From Garcia nutans (taxonomy: Eukaryota > Streptophyta > Magnoliopsida > Malpighiales > Euphorbiaceae): a DNA stretch of 64,000 bases. The stretch lies in contig CANTUV010000009.1 of assembly GCA_947685225.1 (NCBI GenBank), positions 2,480,001-2,544,000 on the forward strand. Direction: 5' to 3'. The position numbers and the translations under genes are program-made. Of the stretch, positions 12,217 through 23,990 are shown in pieces. The notes beneath the pieces were generated by a model that did not search any database, was not told the DNA's origin, and was given only the letters and a program-made list of their open reading frames with translations. Every line of letters begins with the position of its first letter. Position 1 is the stretch's first letter.

Positions 12217-12850
12217 TTGGCAACAGATTAAATTTTTCAAGCACAATAACAGTGAAGCCCATTCACAAGAGAAAGAGTCCCAAAAGCCTTGATGTCAGTA
12301 TTTGAATAATGACAGTTACAAAAGAAAGTTGGTGCTCTGATAATTGACAGCTGTAGCTTGAGTAGTTACAATCGTTCTCCATGATCTCCAAACACCAAGA
12401 AACAAGGCCACAAAGTTAGGAAACAGAGAATAAAAAGAAAAAGAAAATGAAAGAAGAAAGGGGTCGACTCATTTCCACAGAAAAACAGGATCAAACTTAG
12501 TAATACTAGTTTTCTTGAGAGTTTATCTAATTGTAATCAGTGTTCATATAATTTCTCAGTAGTTGTGAGCCATTTTAATCCTTGCCCTGTAGTTTGAGAT
12601 TATTTTCCTTTAATTGTTGTTACTAAACAAACTGACTTTGTTGAAATTATATGGTGTTGCTGTAGAATTTAAGTAATTTGTGTGCAAAAAGTTTGAGAAT
12701 CATTTTTTTTAGATCCTTTAGAAAAATATATAATCGTTTGGTCAAAGCTCAATGTAAAACCAATTCAAACTGAGGTACACGCACCTCTGGCACGCCCGCT
12801 CTAAAGATATTTAAAAGCCAATAATGTTTTCTTCAGATATTGAGGAAATA
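12217..12850 (+). repeat. probable 5' LTR and primer-binding site of the gypsy element
   Basis: The stretch begins TGTTGGCAACAG. It is followed at about 12852-12868 by TTTTGGCACTCCCAATG, close to the TGGCAC-type primer site common in plant Ty3/gypsy elements. The gag start codon (MPPKRN) follows at 12884. There is no second copy to fix the LTR ends, so these limits are inferred. Confidence 0.45.
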
Positions 12851-12883
12851 ATTTTGGCACTCCCAATGTGACTGTTCGAAGTA

Positions 12884-14260
12884 ATGCCACCAAAGAGAAA
12901 TGAAAAATATACTATTGGACCCAGTGATTTGGATGTTGCTGCTGCAACAACAAGGCAAGAATGATACGTTCCCTCAGTGGTGGAACAAATAAAAAAAGGG
13001 GGTGGGATCTTTCCTTGCTAGAGATTCCTGTAGCACAGCTAGGTGCAGATAACACCAAGGGAGGGTCTACTGTTGTTGAAGAAGGTGATCGACATACCTT
13101 AGCAGATATATTTAAATAGATATTGGAGTCACAAAAGAGGCTTCAAGAGTCACATGCAATAATTCAGGAATCTCATATGGAATCCCAAAGAAAGTTTCAA
13201 GAAGCATAGATTCAGATGCATAAGCAACAAGAATTAATGTTGCAGACTATGAGTGAAGGAATTCTGGCACATGGAAAATAGAATCGTTCTCAGGATGCAA
13301 GCCCATCTGTGCAGAATGCAAGTATGCGATCTTCTAAGCAAGTAATAGAAGAACTTGGGGGGGCATTTTGTTAACATGGAGTCAAGAGATTGGCATGGGC
13401 CTCATGGCCATACTGAAGAGAAGTATGTTCCTCCTCTTAAAAAAGAAGGGTTGAATGGAAACAATGGGGCCACCAATGTTAATGACCGTATTAATGGCCG
13501 ACCAAATTAAGCCTAACAAATTTTTGGAATGACTAATCCTCATATTCAATCATAAGTTTATGATGTTGATTTTTCACAGCTCCCGGTTTGGAGACCACCA
13601 TAGTTAATTTCGCAGGAAAATCGGCAAATAGGTAATATTGATATTGAAACTGTAAGGGAGGCTGTTTAAGAGCTTTATGGACCTAGCCTGAAACAAATTG
13701 GCCGTCAATAGTTCATAAAGTCTTATCCTGAAATAATAGATAGGAAGAATAGTTATCCAAAAGGATATCGTATCCCAGATCTCTCCTTGTTCTCTGGAGA
13801 AGATGGTCAGTTTTCTATATAACACATTACAAGGTTTACCATTCGGTGTGATGAATTGGTAAAATATGATAACTTTGCTTTTTACAAGTTAAGGTTGTTT
13901 CCTAATTCTCTAACAGAAAATGCATTTACTTGGTATACTACTCTTTCTAGGAATTCAATCTTTACTTGGCAAAAAATGGAGCGTCAATTCTAAGCTCAGT
14001 TCTTCAGGGCTGAACCTGAAATGTGTATAGCTGAATTATCTAGGATTGCACAGAGATCTAGTGAAACCACTGATAAATTTATTGCCAGATTTAAGAAGAT
14101 GAGGAGTAGGTATAAAGTACATTTGCCAGAGATAGAATTTGTGAAGATGGCTCAAAGGGGTTTAGATATAAAGCTAAAGAAGAAATTTCAGGGGATGAAA
14201 TTCAGAGATTTTTATGAATTGACTGCTAAAATGGCAGAATATGAAGAACTGCTTTAGGAG
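12884..14260 (+). pseudogene. gypsy gag remnant
   Basis: The remnant starts MPPKRNEKYTIGPSDLDVAA and is then broken by stops. From about 13830 it shows the plant retrotransposon gag signature: KLRLFPNSLTENAFTWY, then W..ME..F, and in the open segment 14021-14257 the region RSSETTDKFIARFKKMRSR. Gag forms the virus-like particle that packages element RNA. Multiple stops make this copy non-functional. Confidence 0.7.
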
Positions 14261-15218
14261 GAAAGACAGAGAAGGAAAAATGCTATGAGAACCTATTTTT
14301 AAGAGATTAGTCAACCAGAGGCTATTGTAGTTGACTTATACATTATTGGTATTGTGACTTACCCTCTGTTGGAGAAAAGAATGCCAGAAGTATGGAAGAA
14401 AACTCCCATTTTAAACACAGCCTTAGTACACATTTGATGTTTCAAAAATGGAGGTTATTTTTTATTTTCTCCTTAAGGAAAATTTTATAAAACTTTCTCT
14501 AGATCATCACATTCCCAGCTCTGAGGAATTTAAAAGGGCAAAAATACTGTAAGTTCCACAATTCTAAAAATAATTCTACTAGTTCTTAGTAGGGATTTAA
14601 GAATGTGTTATAGGACAAGATTAACAAAAGAATTCTCAAGTTTTCTGAAAAGAAAGAGGCTATGTTAGTAAATGAAGATCCCTTTCCTTCTGTGAATGTA
14701 GCCAACTTTGATTTAAGATCACTATTGGATGTAAAAAGGGGTAGAAATGAATATAGAGAGTTGAGAACAGAGACTAGTAAAGGAAATCAGAAGGTCTGGA
14801 TACCCAAGGAATATGGGACACAACAAAGATTTGGAAAAGAAAAAGAAAGTAACAAAGTGTATATGCATAAGGGGAAACCTGGCTTTGTGATACCTCCACC
14901 AGTGAAGGTAGAGAATCAATGGCACAGGGTGAAGCATAAAAAATTTCTACAACCACTCACAAGAACATAGAAAAGAAGATTATTGAGACAAAGAGTTGTT
15001 GAAAGAAGACAACATGCAGAGGATGAAGTATTCAAAGATAAAGATATAGACAAGGAAAGTTTTGGAGACAATGAACATGAGTTCATGATCATGGAAGGAC
15101 AAAAGTCAAAGTCCAAGTTTGGTCGAAAGGCAATAGAGGATGAGGAAGGTGATTCAGCATATGAAAAAGAAGTTTTCAGGGGTGGATTTTCTGTGGAAAA
15201 GATTCATATTTTTTTCCA

Positions 15219-15854
15219 ATGCTCAATTACAAAATTGGTGCTCCCATTAAATTTTATGGCACAAACAAAGTGACAGAAGCTGTAGTAGAAGTAGATTCAA
15301 CCCGGGGCGCAGCATCAAAGCTAAAAGCTTCAGATGAAGCATATAGGAGTATAACTAATCAAGTCACTCGACCGAATAGTTTCAAGAGAGTAGTGTTTGA
15401 GAAACATTTTATGGAAGTGACAAAACATATCAGTCCACTATATATTAAAGCATATTTCGGTGGTAGAAGAATTACAAAGGTATTGGTGGACAATGGGATA
15501 GCTGTTAACATTTTACCATGTAGAATGCTGAGGACTTTTGGGGAAAATGAGGAAGATTTAATTACAACAAATGTGACTGTGTTAGCTTTCACTGGTGAAG
15601 TGACACTTGCTGTTGGAATTTTGCCAATACAATTGGCAGTAGGGAATCTGACTTCAATGGCAACATTATTTATGGTTAATTCTTCAGCCAGCTACAATGC
15701 TTTACTGGGTAGAGACTGGATTCACGCAAATGCATGTGTCCCTTCTACTTTGCATCAGGTGCTTTTATACTGGAAAAGGAATGAAGTAGAAACTATTGAA
15801 TCGGATATTATGAACAAGGGTTTGGTCCTATCTGTTTTAAGGGTAAAAAGATGA
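15219..15854 (+). pseudogene. gypsy retropepsin (aspartic protease) remnant
   Basis: This is an open segment of 211 codons. It contains the active-site block KVLVDNGIAVNILP and, further on, NALLGRDWIHANACVPSTLHQ, the usual second half of plant Ty3/gypsy proteases. The active triad reads DNG rather than DSG or DTG; several plant gypsy lineages have DNG, so this is not necessarily a lesion. The upstream linker (about 14662-15200) is acidic and Lys-rich with no recognised domain. Confidence 0.7.
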
Positions 15855-16299
15855 ATGGAGGTCCTAGGGAGGTTTATATGTCTTCTATGGACAAACAGTA
15901 AATCCAAGATCAGTCCAAAGCTCTCCTCAAATCTATTGCAATAATACCTTTTAGGCCAATAAGCTTACCAATCATCGAGGAGGTGGAATGATTAGAAAAA
16001 CCATAATGGAGAGGCAATAGCTGCAGCTGCCATATGGAAATGTTATTTGCAGCTCATGTGTGAGGAATTAGAAGAAATGGAAGCTTGTGAAGCAGAAGAC
16101 ATTTTCAAAGATGATGAAGAAGGAACTAAGGCTGAAGAAATACAATTTGAAGATTTAGATCAAGCACCTGGAAAGTTTGAAGATGTTCATCCTAAAACTC
16201 ATGATGCATTGGAAGAAATTAATTTAGGAACATCGAAGGATCCTAAAGTTACATATGTGAGTTCGTCGCTTGCTGAGGACTTAAAATAAGAACTAATAA

Positions 16300-16650
16300 A
16301 CTTGTTGCATGAATATAAAAATTGTCTTGCTTGGAGCTATGAAGATATACCAGGACTAGATAGAAGATTGGTAGAATACTGTCTTCAATCAAATTAGGTT
16401 TCAGCCTACTTCAACAGCCACCTAGAAGGATGTCCAAAGATGTGGAAGGTAAGGTGAAAGAAGAAATAGAGAAATTGTTGCTGGCTAAATTCATTAGGCT
16501 TGCAAGGTATGCAACTTGACTTTCTAATATTATACCAACAGTTAAAAAGAATGAAAAATTGAGAGTTTGTATTGATTTTAGATATTTAAATGATGCTACC
16601 CTAAAAGATGTATGTAACAAGATTCTTAATATTTTTTTGGGATAAAATTG
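16300..16650 (+). pseudogene. gypsy reverse transcriptase, N-terminal fragment
   Basis: Conceptual reading, with at least one frame change, gives HEYKNCLAWSYEDIPGLDR, then QPPRRMSKDVEGKVKEEIEK and LRVCIDFRYLNDATLKD. These are the early RT motifs of Ty3/gypsy elements. Similarity ends before the YVDD region, so the enzyme is truncated. The open segment 16047-16289 just upstream is an acidic linker. Confidence 0.65.
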
Positions 16651-17615
16651 GGTGAGCAAGCTCTTATGAAGGTTAAGGTTTGAAAAAAGCTTTATTGAGG
16701 AGTTGGAGGCTTGAGAGAGTTACCATTCCATCTTTTAAGAGGAGAGCCATTGATTGAAGAATGCTTGTTAGTTCTTCATCATATTCAAAGTGGAGCTATG
16801 AGGAAGACTAGAAGTTTAACTCTTAGCATCTTCAAAGGGGTTTTTATATTCTCTCTTTTAATTCATTTCTAGATTGTTGTTGTTTGTTAAGAACATTAAT
16901 ATTTCAATGGACAATTGTGATTTGATTTATATTGAGATAAATATTTATTTTAAATTGATGATGATGAGCCAAATTACTCATGCTTAGGGTTTGTAGTAGA
17001 TTTGATTTAATGACTTGATTTGTTATTTCCATTAATATATCTTGTTATTAGTTGATTGTATTGGATTGAATGTTAGGTTGATAGATTAGCTATCTATTGA
17101 TCTCTAGATATTGAATGAAGGACCGAGAGATGAAATTTGATATTGAAATTATGCAGTCAACTACTCTAATAATGAATTAGAAATATAAGTTCTAGGGTTT
17201 TATTAATTTGTAATTTTAAAATAATTGGTTATTGTTAATTCATGAATGTGAAAACTAATGAATCGGTAATTACTAATTAAACTCAAGGAACAAATTAAAA
17301 TACAAGGTTATATTAATGGATAATTTGAGAATTAAGCTTTGATTAAATTGATCTACAACCTTAGGCACCATTTCAAGAATTTGAATTAATCTTATACAAC
17401 CATTACACACATTACTTTTAAATTTAAATTAATTTTCACCATTCCAACATATCACACTCTTATTTTTAAATTTACTTGTCAATCAAACTATTGCAAAATA
17501 ATTTATTTCTTGTGAGATGATCTTGGGGCGATCATCGTTGCTACAATTACCTCGAATACTTGCGAGTGTCGCTTGTAGTTGTAATTAATCGAGCGCAACA
17601 ATAAACTATCAGAAT
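16651..17615 (+). mobile_element. possible LTR fragment of another gypsy element
   Basis: The sequence is non-coding, less AT-rich than the intergenic DNA, and ends in GATCTTGGGGCGATCATCG and AATACTTGCGAGTGTCGCTT (about 17520-17575). This resembles the R-U5 ends of large plant Ty3/gypsy LTRs. No partner LTR or primer site is visible. The call rests on recognition of that tail only. Confidence 0.3.
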
Positions 17616-17733
17616 CTTCAAAAAAATGATCTATACAAATAAGGTCATATCTAGTCAAGTTATGAGCAATGTATAGAATAGAAAAGAAAGGTATATGCTC
17701 GAGAAAATTAACATGATGAGATACATAAAGTTT

Positions 17734-19929
17734 CTAAGTTATTAGATCAAAATAACAATAAGCCCTTTTACCTTCACCATAACCAAGAAAGACACAAATA
17801 GCTAATTGAGAGGATAACTTACTACGTTCAATGTGAGGACAAAGAATTAAATAAGTACAACCAAAAACACTAAAATAAGAATAATCGAGGACATATCCAT
17901 ATAGTTTTTCGAAAGGAGAAAGACATGAAATATGAGAAGATATAATTATGTTAATCAAACTTGCAGCCATAAGAATATCTTCACCCCAAAACTCACTAGA
18001 AACATAGGTAGACAACAAGACATAATGAGTAGTTTCAACTATGTGCCTATGCTTTTTTTTTTCAGCAACACCATTTTGTTGAAGAGTATCTGTACACAAA
18101 GTTTGAAGAATAATTCTATCTAAGGCAATTCTCCACTCAAATCACACCTAAAAACTTTGATAATTGCAGAATATTAATTTTTGACAAGAGCTCTAAAGGC
18201 TGTATATATCTCAAAGAATTCAGAATGATGTTTTATTAAAAAAAACCAACAATAATGAGCATGATCATCAATAAAAGAAACATAATATCAAGACCCTCCT
18301 TTTATAGCAACATGAGTAGGTCCCCATATATCATAATGAATTAAATCAAATGGAGAACAAGAAACAAAATGACTTTGATTAAAAGGTAAAGCTAAAAATT
18401 TTGCCAGTTTACATCCACTATAATCAGAAATATTACAAGTTTACAAATTCCCTAATGCCTCTTTAGACACCCAAAATCTCAAATGAGAAGATGAGACATG
18501 ATCTAAATGAGAATGCCATAAATAAAAAACTAGAAGAAGAAGGACTCAAAAGAAAAGAAGACAAATCAATGCTAGTAGAAGCAGCAGCAACAACTGACAC
18601 TTTTAACTCATACAAAATATATAGTCCTCCTTACCTACAGTTGATCCCAATCAACTTTTAAGACTGTAGGTCTTACACATAACAAGAAGAGGTAACTAGA
18701 TTATCAAAATCACATAATTGACCGTCAGAAGTAAGATTTATTATGAGTTTTAGAATATGATAAACATAAGAAAGAGACAAGTGAGATATAACAATAGAAC
18801 CAACACATGCTAAAGGCATAAGAGTGCCATCGACGGTCATAATATGAATAGAAGATGAAGGAGACATAGAAGCAAATGATGAAGAATATGGAGGCATATG
18901 ATGCGAAGCACCAGAATCTAAGACCTATTCAGATCGCGACATACCTGAAGAACTATGAGGCAACTAACCTACAAAAAAGGAAGCAGACATAGCTTGTAGC
19001 TGTAAGGAGAGAAACTTTTAAAATTGCTTAGTTAGAGCACTATGATCAGTGAAAGAATGATTTGATGAAATCACCGCTGCAATATTAAGATGTGCTGGTT
19101 TATAGCCTTGAGAGGGTCTAGAAGCATTAGACTATGATTTTTTATCAGGCTTTCAAGCTTAAGATTGCTGTTGTGATTGATTATACTGTTGTCTCAACTT
19201 AAGACATTGAGCCTTCTAATTACTTTTTCACTTACAGTAACTACACTTGTTAAAGGCAAGCTTTGTGCAAGTCTTATTTGGATTATTAGAGGATGGCTTA
19301 GAATGTACTGCTAGCATAGAATGATTTGTAGAAAGGATTCCCTTTTCAGGACGTCTTTAATGGAAGAAAGTGGAGAATGGTTGAAAATTGAACCTCTAAG
19401 TCCTTTAAAATCATTATGAAGTTCCATTAAAACTGCACCAACCATTGCTTTTCTCTAAGAGCAATATATGCACCACATGCCTTTAATTATGTCGATTATG
19501 TAAGAGCCAATTGATCCTAAAAATCTATTACAGTAGAATAAACTCTTGAATACTCATATTTTTTTTACTGTAGAGCTCACATTACATTCTCCAATTAATA
19601 CTGCTTTGCAAAATTTGATTGAGTGAATAATCTTTGCAGATGATCCTAAACCTCATTTGTTATTTCATATTTTGCCAACTGTGTACCTATAGAGTGCTCA
19701 AGGAATTATTAATCTAAGCAATAATTTTTGCATTATTTGCTTCCCAAGCATTAATCGAATCAGTATAATTTTAATCAATATTCTTAGGTTTTACAGAGGT
19801 TACACTAATATATCCCCATATCTTTTTACCTTTAAGAAAATTTCGCATAAAATAACTCTAATATGAATCATTCTTTCCATCCAATCTCACACTCACAGAC
19901 TAAAGTGAATCATCTCTTTCAGTAGCCAT
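17734..19929 (-). pseudogene. copia gag-protease-integrase remnant
   Basis: Many stops interrupt gag (19929-18970). The open segment 18897-18673 continues the retropepsin after DSGASHHM. The segment 18099-17734 is the integrase C-terminal half, with LQQNGVAEKKKHRHIVETTH and then SPFEKLYGYVLDYSYFSVFG, as in copia polyproteins. The catalytic Glu of the integrase DDE motif is in GVAEKK. The remnant is non-functional. Confidence 0.75.
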
Positions 19930-20093
19930 GATAATGAAAAAAAAAAAACAAAAAAGCAACCACAATCTAAAGGAAGGAAAATAAAGACGAAATACCATAT
20001 CGTAGGTTAAAGTAAGTTCTGTCAAAATTATATGGTTACTTCAAACAATCAGAACACAAAACAATTTAAAAAAATATTGCTGCTCTAATACCA

Positions 20094-20290
20094 TGTTAAA
20101 CAATTCAAAAGAAATAAGAAAGAAGTGCAAAAGTAACAAAGGAGTAGGCTAGGGTTTCATAATGTGTTTCAAAATATAAAAAGATAAGTAATCTAAAAAC
20201 AATGAGACTATATATATAACTAAATAAAAGAAATGGAAAAGACTATTCTACCCTTAATAAACAATAAAATAATTCTATATTTCTCAACGG
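20094..20290 (-). repeat. 5' LTR of the minus-strand copia element
   Basis: On the + strand the LTR starts TGTTAAACAATTC directly beside the primer-site complement GCTCTAATACCA (20082-20093). The far end is placed near TATTTCTCAAC (about 20285) from the usual copia LTR end. There is no second LTR, so the outer limit is approximate. Confidence 0.5.
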
Positions 20291-20719
20291 TGAAATCATG
20301 ACAAATTTTAAAATAGATAAGGTGTTAATAGGTTCAATCTTTATATTTAGAAATTACTTATTCCTGGAGTACTAATGTAAAAAAATTAAAAGTAGTTCAA
20401 AAATTATAAAAATTTAAAAGTTTGTAAAGTTATAAAAATTCTCTTTCCAAAAAAAAAGAAGCACCCATTTACATATTTATTTAATTATTTGAAAATTTTT
20501 ATGGCAAAAAAAAATGTACAAACTACTTCTAAAACAAGTTTTAATGGTTTTTTATCAATATATAAAAACTTGCTTTAATCAATACATTTAGGATATTAGT
20601 TTTCAGCAATGCCTATAAATAAATAATAATGTAAGAAAAAAAATTAATTAAATTGGAAGTTTTCGTTATAAGTAGCATCATTAAATGTGTTAGAAATTTG
20701 CAAACTTAATTGCTTATGT

Positions 20720-21130
20720 AGAAATATTAGGAACTTATATATTTTTGGGAGAGCTAACCTCAAAAGTTAGTTATTGAGATTGTATAGTTCAATTATATAT
20801 AAACTCATTTAATATTTTATATATTTAATCAGTGTGAAATTGTATTATACCTAACAACCTCCTCAAATATCAACTACCCAGTTAATACTTGATAAATACA
20901 CAGTAGCCAATGTCCAAGCAACCTAGAAATCTAATATTACATTTCAATGGTCATTGTTCACACCGCTAAGTAAGGTTACTTGGCTCTGATACCATATTAT
21001 TATTTTTTTAATATAAATTTGGAAGAGCCAATACTAAAAGCTAGATATTAAGGTTGGAAAGTTTATTTTCATTTTAATCATTTGTATGCTTTATATTTAT
21101 TTTATATCACACTTTATTCCCTATATATAC
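20720..21130 (-). mobile_element. probable TRIM element
   Basis: Two diverged direct repeats of about 130 bp lie at about 20745-20878 and 21005-21125. Both have GGRAGAGCYAA, AAAAGYTAG and TTATAT..CAC-type blocks. Beside the right copy sits GGCTCTGATACCA (20982-20994), the exact reverse complement of the primer site TGGTATCAGAGCC. Only about 110 bp separate the copies and nothing is coding. LTR, primer site, tiny interior and LTR indicate a TRIM on the minus strand. Confidence 0.6.
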
Positions 21131-21240
21131 TCTTATTATAGCTTGGATTTAAGGTTAATGAGGAAATCATAAGTGGGTTTTCATCATCATCATCATCATC
21201 AATGATGGCTCACCACAACTTCAATTTCTGGAATCTTTAT

Positions 21241-21845
21241 TGATTCATATTAACAAAAATCCCATATGGATGGGAATGAAAAAAAAATAAGGACTAATAT
21301 TTAAAAGGAATTTATTATCTAAATATTTAGTACTAGATATTTTAATTATATGATAGTATCCAATATATTAATAAATATTGTGTGTGTATTTGCATTCCTA
21401 ATATTCTTTTATATCTGTCAACATTCTCAATTACTAATAATAATAATAATAATAATCATATAGTATCAGAGCAAGCCCATGTTGAATGTGTCTTCCCAGC
21501 CGCTACATTTTAGGAAAGCTTCGAATTCTTTTCCTGATTTTTCATGCTAGATGTCCAAAGTCCAAACCCAATTAGCTTAATGTCTAGTCCAAGTAATAAT
21601 TGGATGTGTATTCAAATTGTCATTTGAGCAGGAATATTAAGGATAATCCCATATACATTAGAAATCAAAAAATATAAGAGCTAATATATAATAAACATAT
21701 ATCACATAAGTGTCTAATTCTAAATATTTTAATTATAATATTGCCAATATACAATATATATTGCGCGTGCATTTGTATTCTTAATATTCTCCTATATTTA
21801 TCAACCTTCTCAATTCATAATAATAGTAAAAAAAAATTAACAATT
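21241..21845 (+). mobile_element. probable TRIM element
   Basis: Two direct repeats of about 215 bp lie at 21241-21460 and about 21625-21845. Shared blocks include ATCCCATATR, AAATATTT.., CAATATAT and GTGCATTTGYATTC, ending TTCTCAATT. Immediately after the left copy comes TAGTATCAGAGCAAGCCC (21461-21478), a primer site one base from TGGTATCAGAGC. The interior of about 150 bp is non-coding. The divergence between the repeats suggests an old insertion. Confidence 0.65.
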
Positions 21846-22149
21846 CAGCATGTAGAAAAGATATATTTTATCATTCGTAATGAAAATTAAAAATGCATTT
21901 TTTCGTCTTAAATTGATAGATATGATTATTTTTTTATTTATCTTAAATTATTATTTAATTATTATTTTAATAAATCAATTAATATGTTAAATTCTTATGT
22001 ATTCATATTTAATATAATTGTTTATTAATAATATTATATGAATATATCTCATATTAAAATAAGAGTATAATAAAATATATATATATATTTTAACTAAAAT
22101 AATTAAATATTTTAAATTTTTATGAAATAAAAAATATGTCTATCAATTC

Positions 22150-23990
22150 GACAAATAAAGGCGTGTATTATTTGATTTTAACTGAAAAAGTGAATTGAAC
22201 AGATGAAATTTAGTTATTTCAGTAATAGGTGATTCAATTTTCATGGTTTGATTTTTATTTAGAAAAATTTCAGTTTTCAATTTGATTATCTCAAAATTAG
22301 TAATCAAACTAATCAAAATAAATTTTTTAATCAGAAAATAAGTAGATAATATTAATATAAAAAATAGAATTACAAGAGTGCAACATAGAAACAACGAGAC
22401 AAAGCGACACAACACTAATAATAGAAACATATGCACAGAAAGACAGAGGCACAAAAGAAAAATCTCAAAGAACAGAACACCACTAACCTAGAAAACACAA
22501 TGAGAGAGCAACCCCCAAAAAGAAACATAACAAACACAAACCAAAGAAACCAAACATCTTTGCAACCCCGATCATCCTCGAATGTAGAATCTATTAAGGG
22601 AAAGAAAAGGATCAGTTGTCCTATAATGGGGCCAACAAAGGAGGTAAGAACCCCCAGCATAAATCAAAACCATAAAAAGTCATTACCTGTGCTCCTAAAG
22701 GAGTAACAACCTCAAATTTCAAGAAACAAAAAAATAGAGGGGCAAGGAGCTAACAACCTACCATCGGAGATTTAGAAGAGCATAAACCTTAGGATGAGAA
22801 GGATTTTGATTTGAGGAAGTGATATTGAAACTCCAGAACCCAAATCTAACAAAAAAAAAACACCAAAAAGAAGCTGTAAAGAGCCCAAAACCAGTAGATC
22901 TAACGGTGTTTATGGCAGAGTGTGTTGGTTGCAGAGAACACCCAATAAAAAAAATATAGAGAAGAAAATAGAAAACTAAATCATGGAAGGAGAAGAGGGA
23001 GAGGATGAAAATATAAGGGCTCTAACTGACGATAGCCCTAGATCTAAATCTAGAATCAAATGCAGGAGGAACTCAACCACAAAGAAGAGCTTCATAGAGG
23101 AAGCAGTTTATTATTTACTTTTAGAATTAATTATTTAACTAATCGAAATAATTGAATTTTATTTGTTAATATATTAAACATAATGTTTAACAATAATATA
23201 GTATTTGTTATGAGTTTTCATTAATAATATTTAATAATTTCAATAATATTAATTATTAGAAGAGCACAAACCTTAAGATGAGAAAATTTTAAATTTAAGG
23301 AAGTGATATTGAAACTCCAGAACCTATATCTAACAAAATAAAACACCAAAAAGAAGCTCTAAAAAGCCCAAAACCACTAGATTCAACAGTGTTTATGGTA
23401 GAATGTGTTGATTGCTGAGAACACCCAACAAAAAATTAAAAAAAGTACAAAGAAGAAAATATAAAACCAAATAATGGAAGAAGAAGAGGGAGAGGACAAA
23501 AAGATGAGGGCTCCAACCGATGGTAGCCCTAAATTTAGATCTAAAATCGAATGCAGGTAAAATTCAATCACAGAAAAAGAGCTTCACAGAGGAAGCTGTT
23601 TATTCTTTACTTTTAGAATTAATTTCTTAACTAACCGAAATAATTGAATTTTATTTATTAATATATTTAATATAATGTTTAGAAACAATATAAAATTTAT
23701 TATGAGTTTTTATTAATAATAGTTAATATTTTTAATAATATATTTATTTTTATTTTTATATTAATAACATTTAAATTAATGGTATTTAAATTAAAAATTA
23801 AAATTATTTAGTTAATTCGGTTATAACCAATAATCAAATAAAAAATATTTAATTCAATTTGATTTGGTTATATTTTATTATTTTTTAATTTCAGTTTTGT
23901 TATTATTTTAAAAGTATTAAAATTTTGGTAATTTTATATTTCAATTTGATTCGGTTCGGTTAATTAAATAAAAACACACTACTACCCGTA
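22150..23990. mobile_element. probable non-autonomous hAT-like DNA transposon
   Basis: The left end (about 22158: GGCGTGTATTATTTGATTTT) and the reverse complement of the right end (about 23985: AGTGTGTTTTTATTTAATTA, then CCGAACCGAAT) match imperfectly. The subterminal GAACCGAA-type motif is common in plant hAT-like elements. The interior has no transposase; its largest feature is a tandem duplication. Ends and superfamily are inferred; no clean 8-bp target duplication was found. Confidence 0.4.
22768..23745. repeat. tandem duplication, two units of about 490 bp
   Basis: Units are 22768-23251 and about 23258-23745. They share long blocks such as GAAGTGATATTGAAACTCCA, ACACCAAAAAGAAGCT, GGTGTTTATGG or its variant, GAGAACACCCAA, and a common AT-rich end. 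By eye the units are roughly 85% identical. I see no protein family on either strand. Confidence 0.75.

Larger units (their letters stand above)
12217..16650 (+). mobile_element. decayed Ty3/gypsy LTR retrotransposon (Tat/Ogre-like), 3' truncated
   Basis: A probable 5' LTR is followed by a primer site, then gag, retropepsin and the first part of reverse transcriptase in the + direction, with many stops and frame changes. The RT piece has the block KEEIEKLLLAKFIR, then ARYAT and LRVCIDFRYLND, as in plant Ty3/gypsy elements of the Tat group. Homology stops at about 16620-16650, before the catalytic RT motifs. RNase H, integrase and a matching 3' LTR are absent, so the copy is truncated. Confidence 0.75.
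17620..20290 (-). mobile_element. decayed Ty1/copia retrotransposon, 3' truncated
   Basis: Read on the minus strand, an LTR (20290 down to 20094) is followed by the primer site TGGTATTAGAGC (20093-20082). Then come gag from about 19929 (MATERDDSL), a CX2C zinc-knuckle remnant near 19240, the protease motif VLDSGASHHM near 18900, and integrase. RT, RNase H and the second LTR are missing, so homology ends at about 17620. It abuts the gypsy-like LTR fragment, which suggests nested insertion or deletion. Confidence 0.75.

Noticed and set aside
22415..22706. Open frames on both strands near 22.4-22.7 kb
   Set aside because: Low-complexity, hydrophobic or Asn/Lys-rich translations without any domain, inside a probable non-autonomous transposon.
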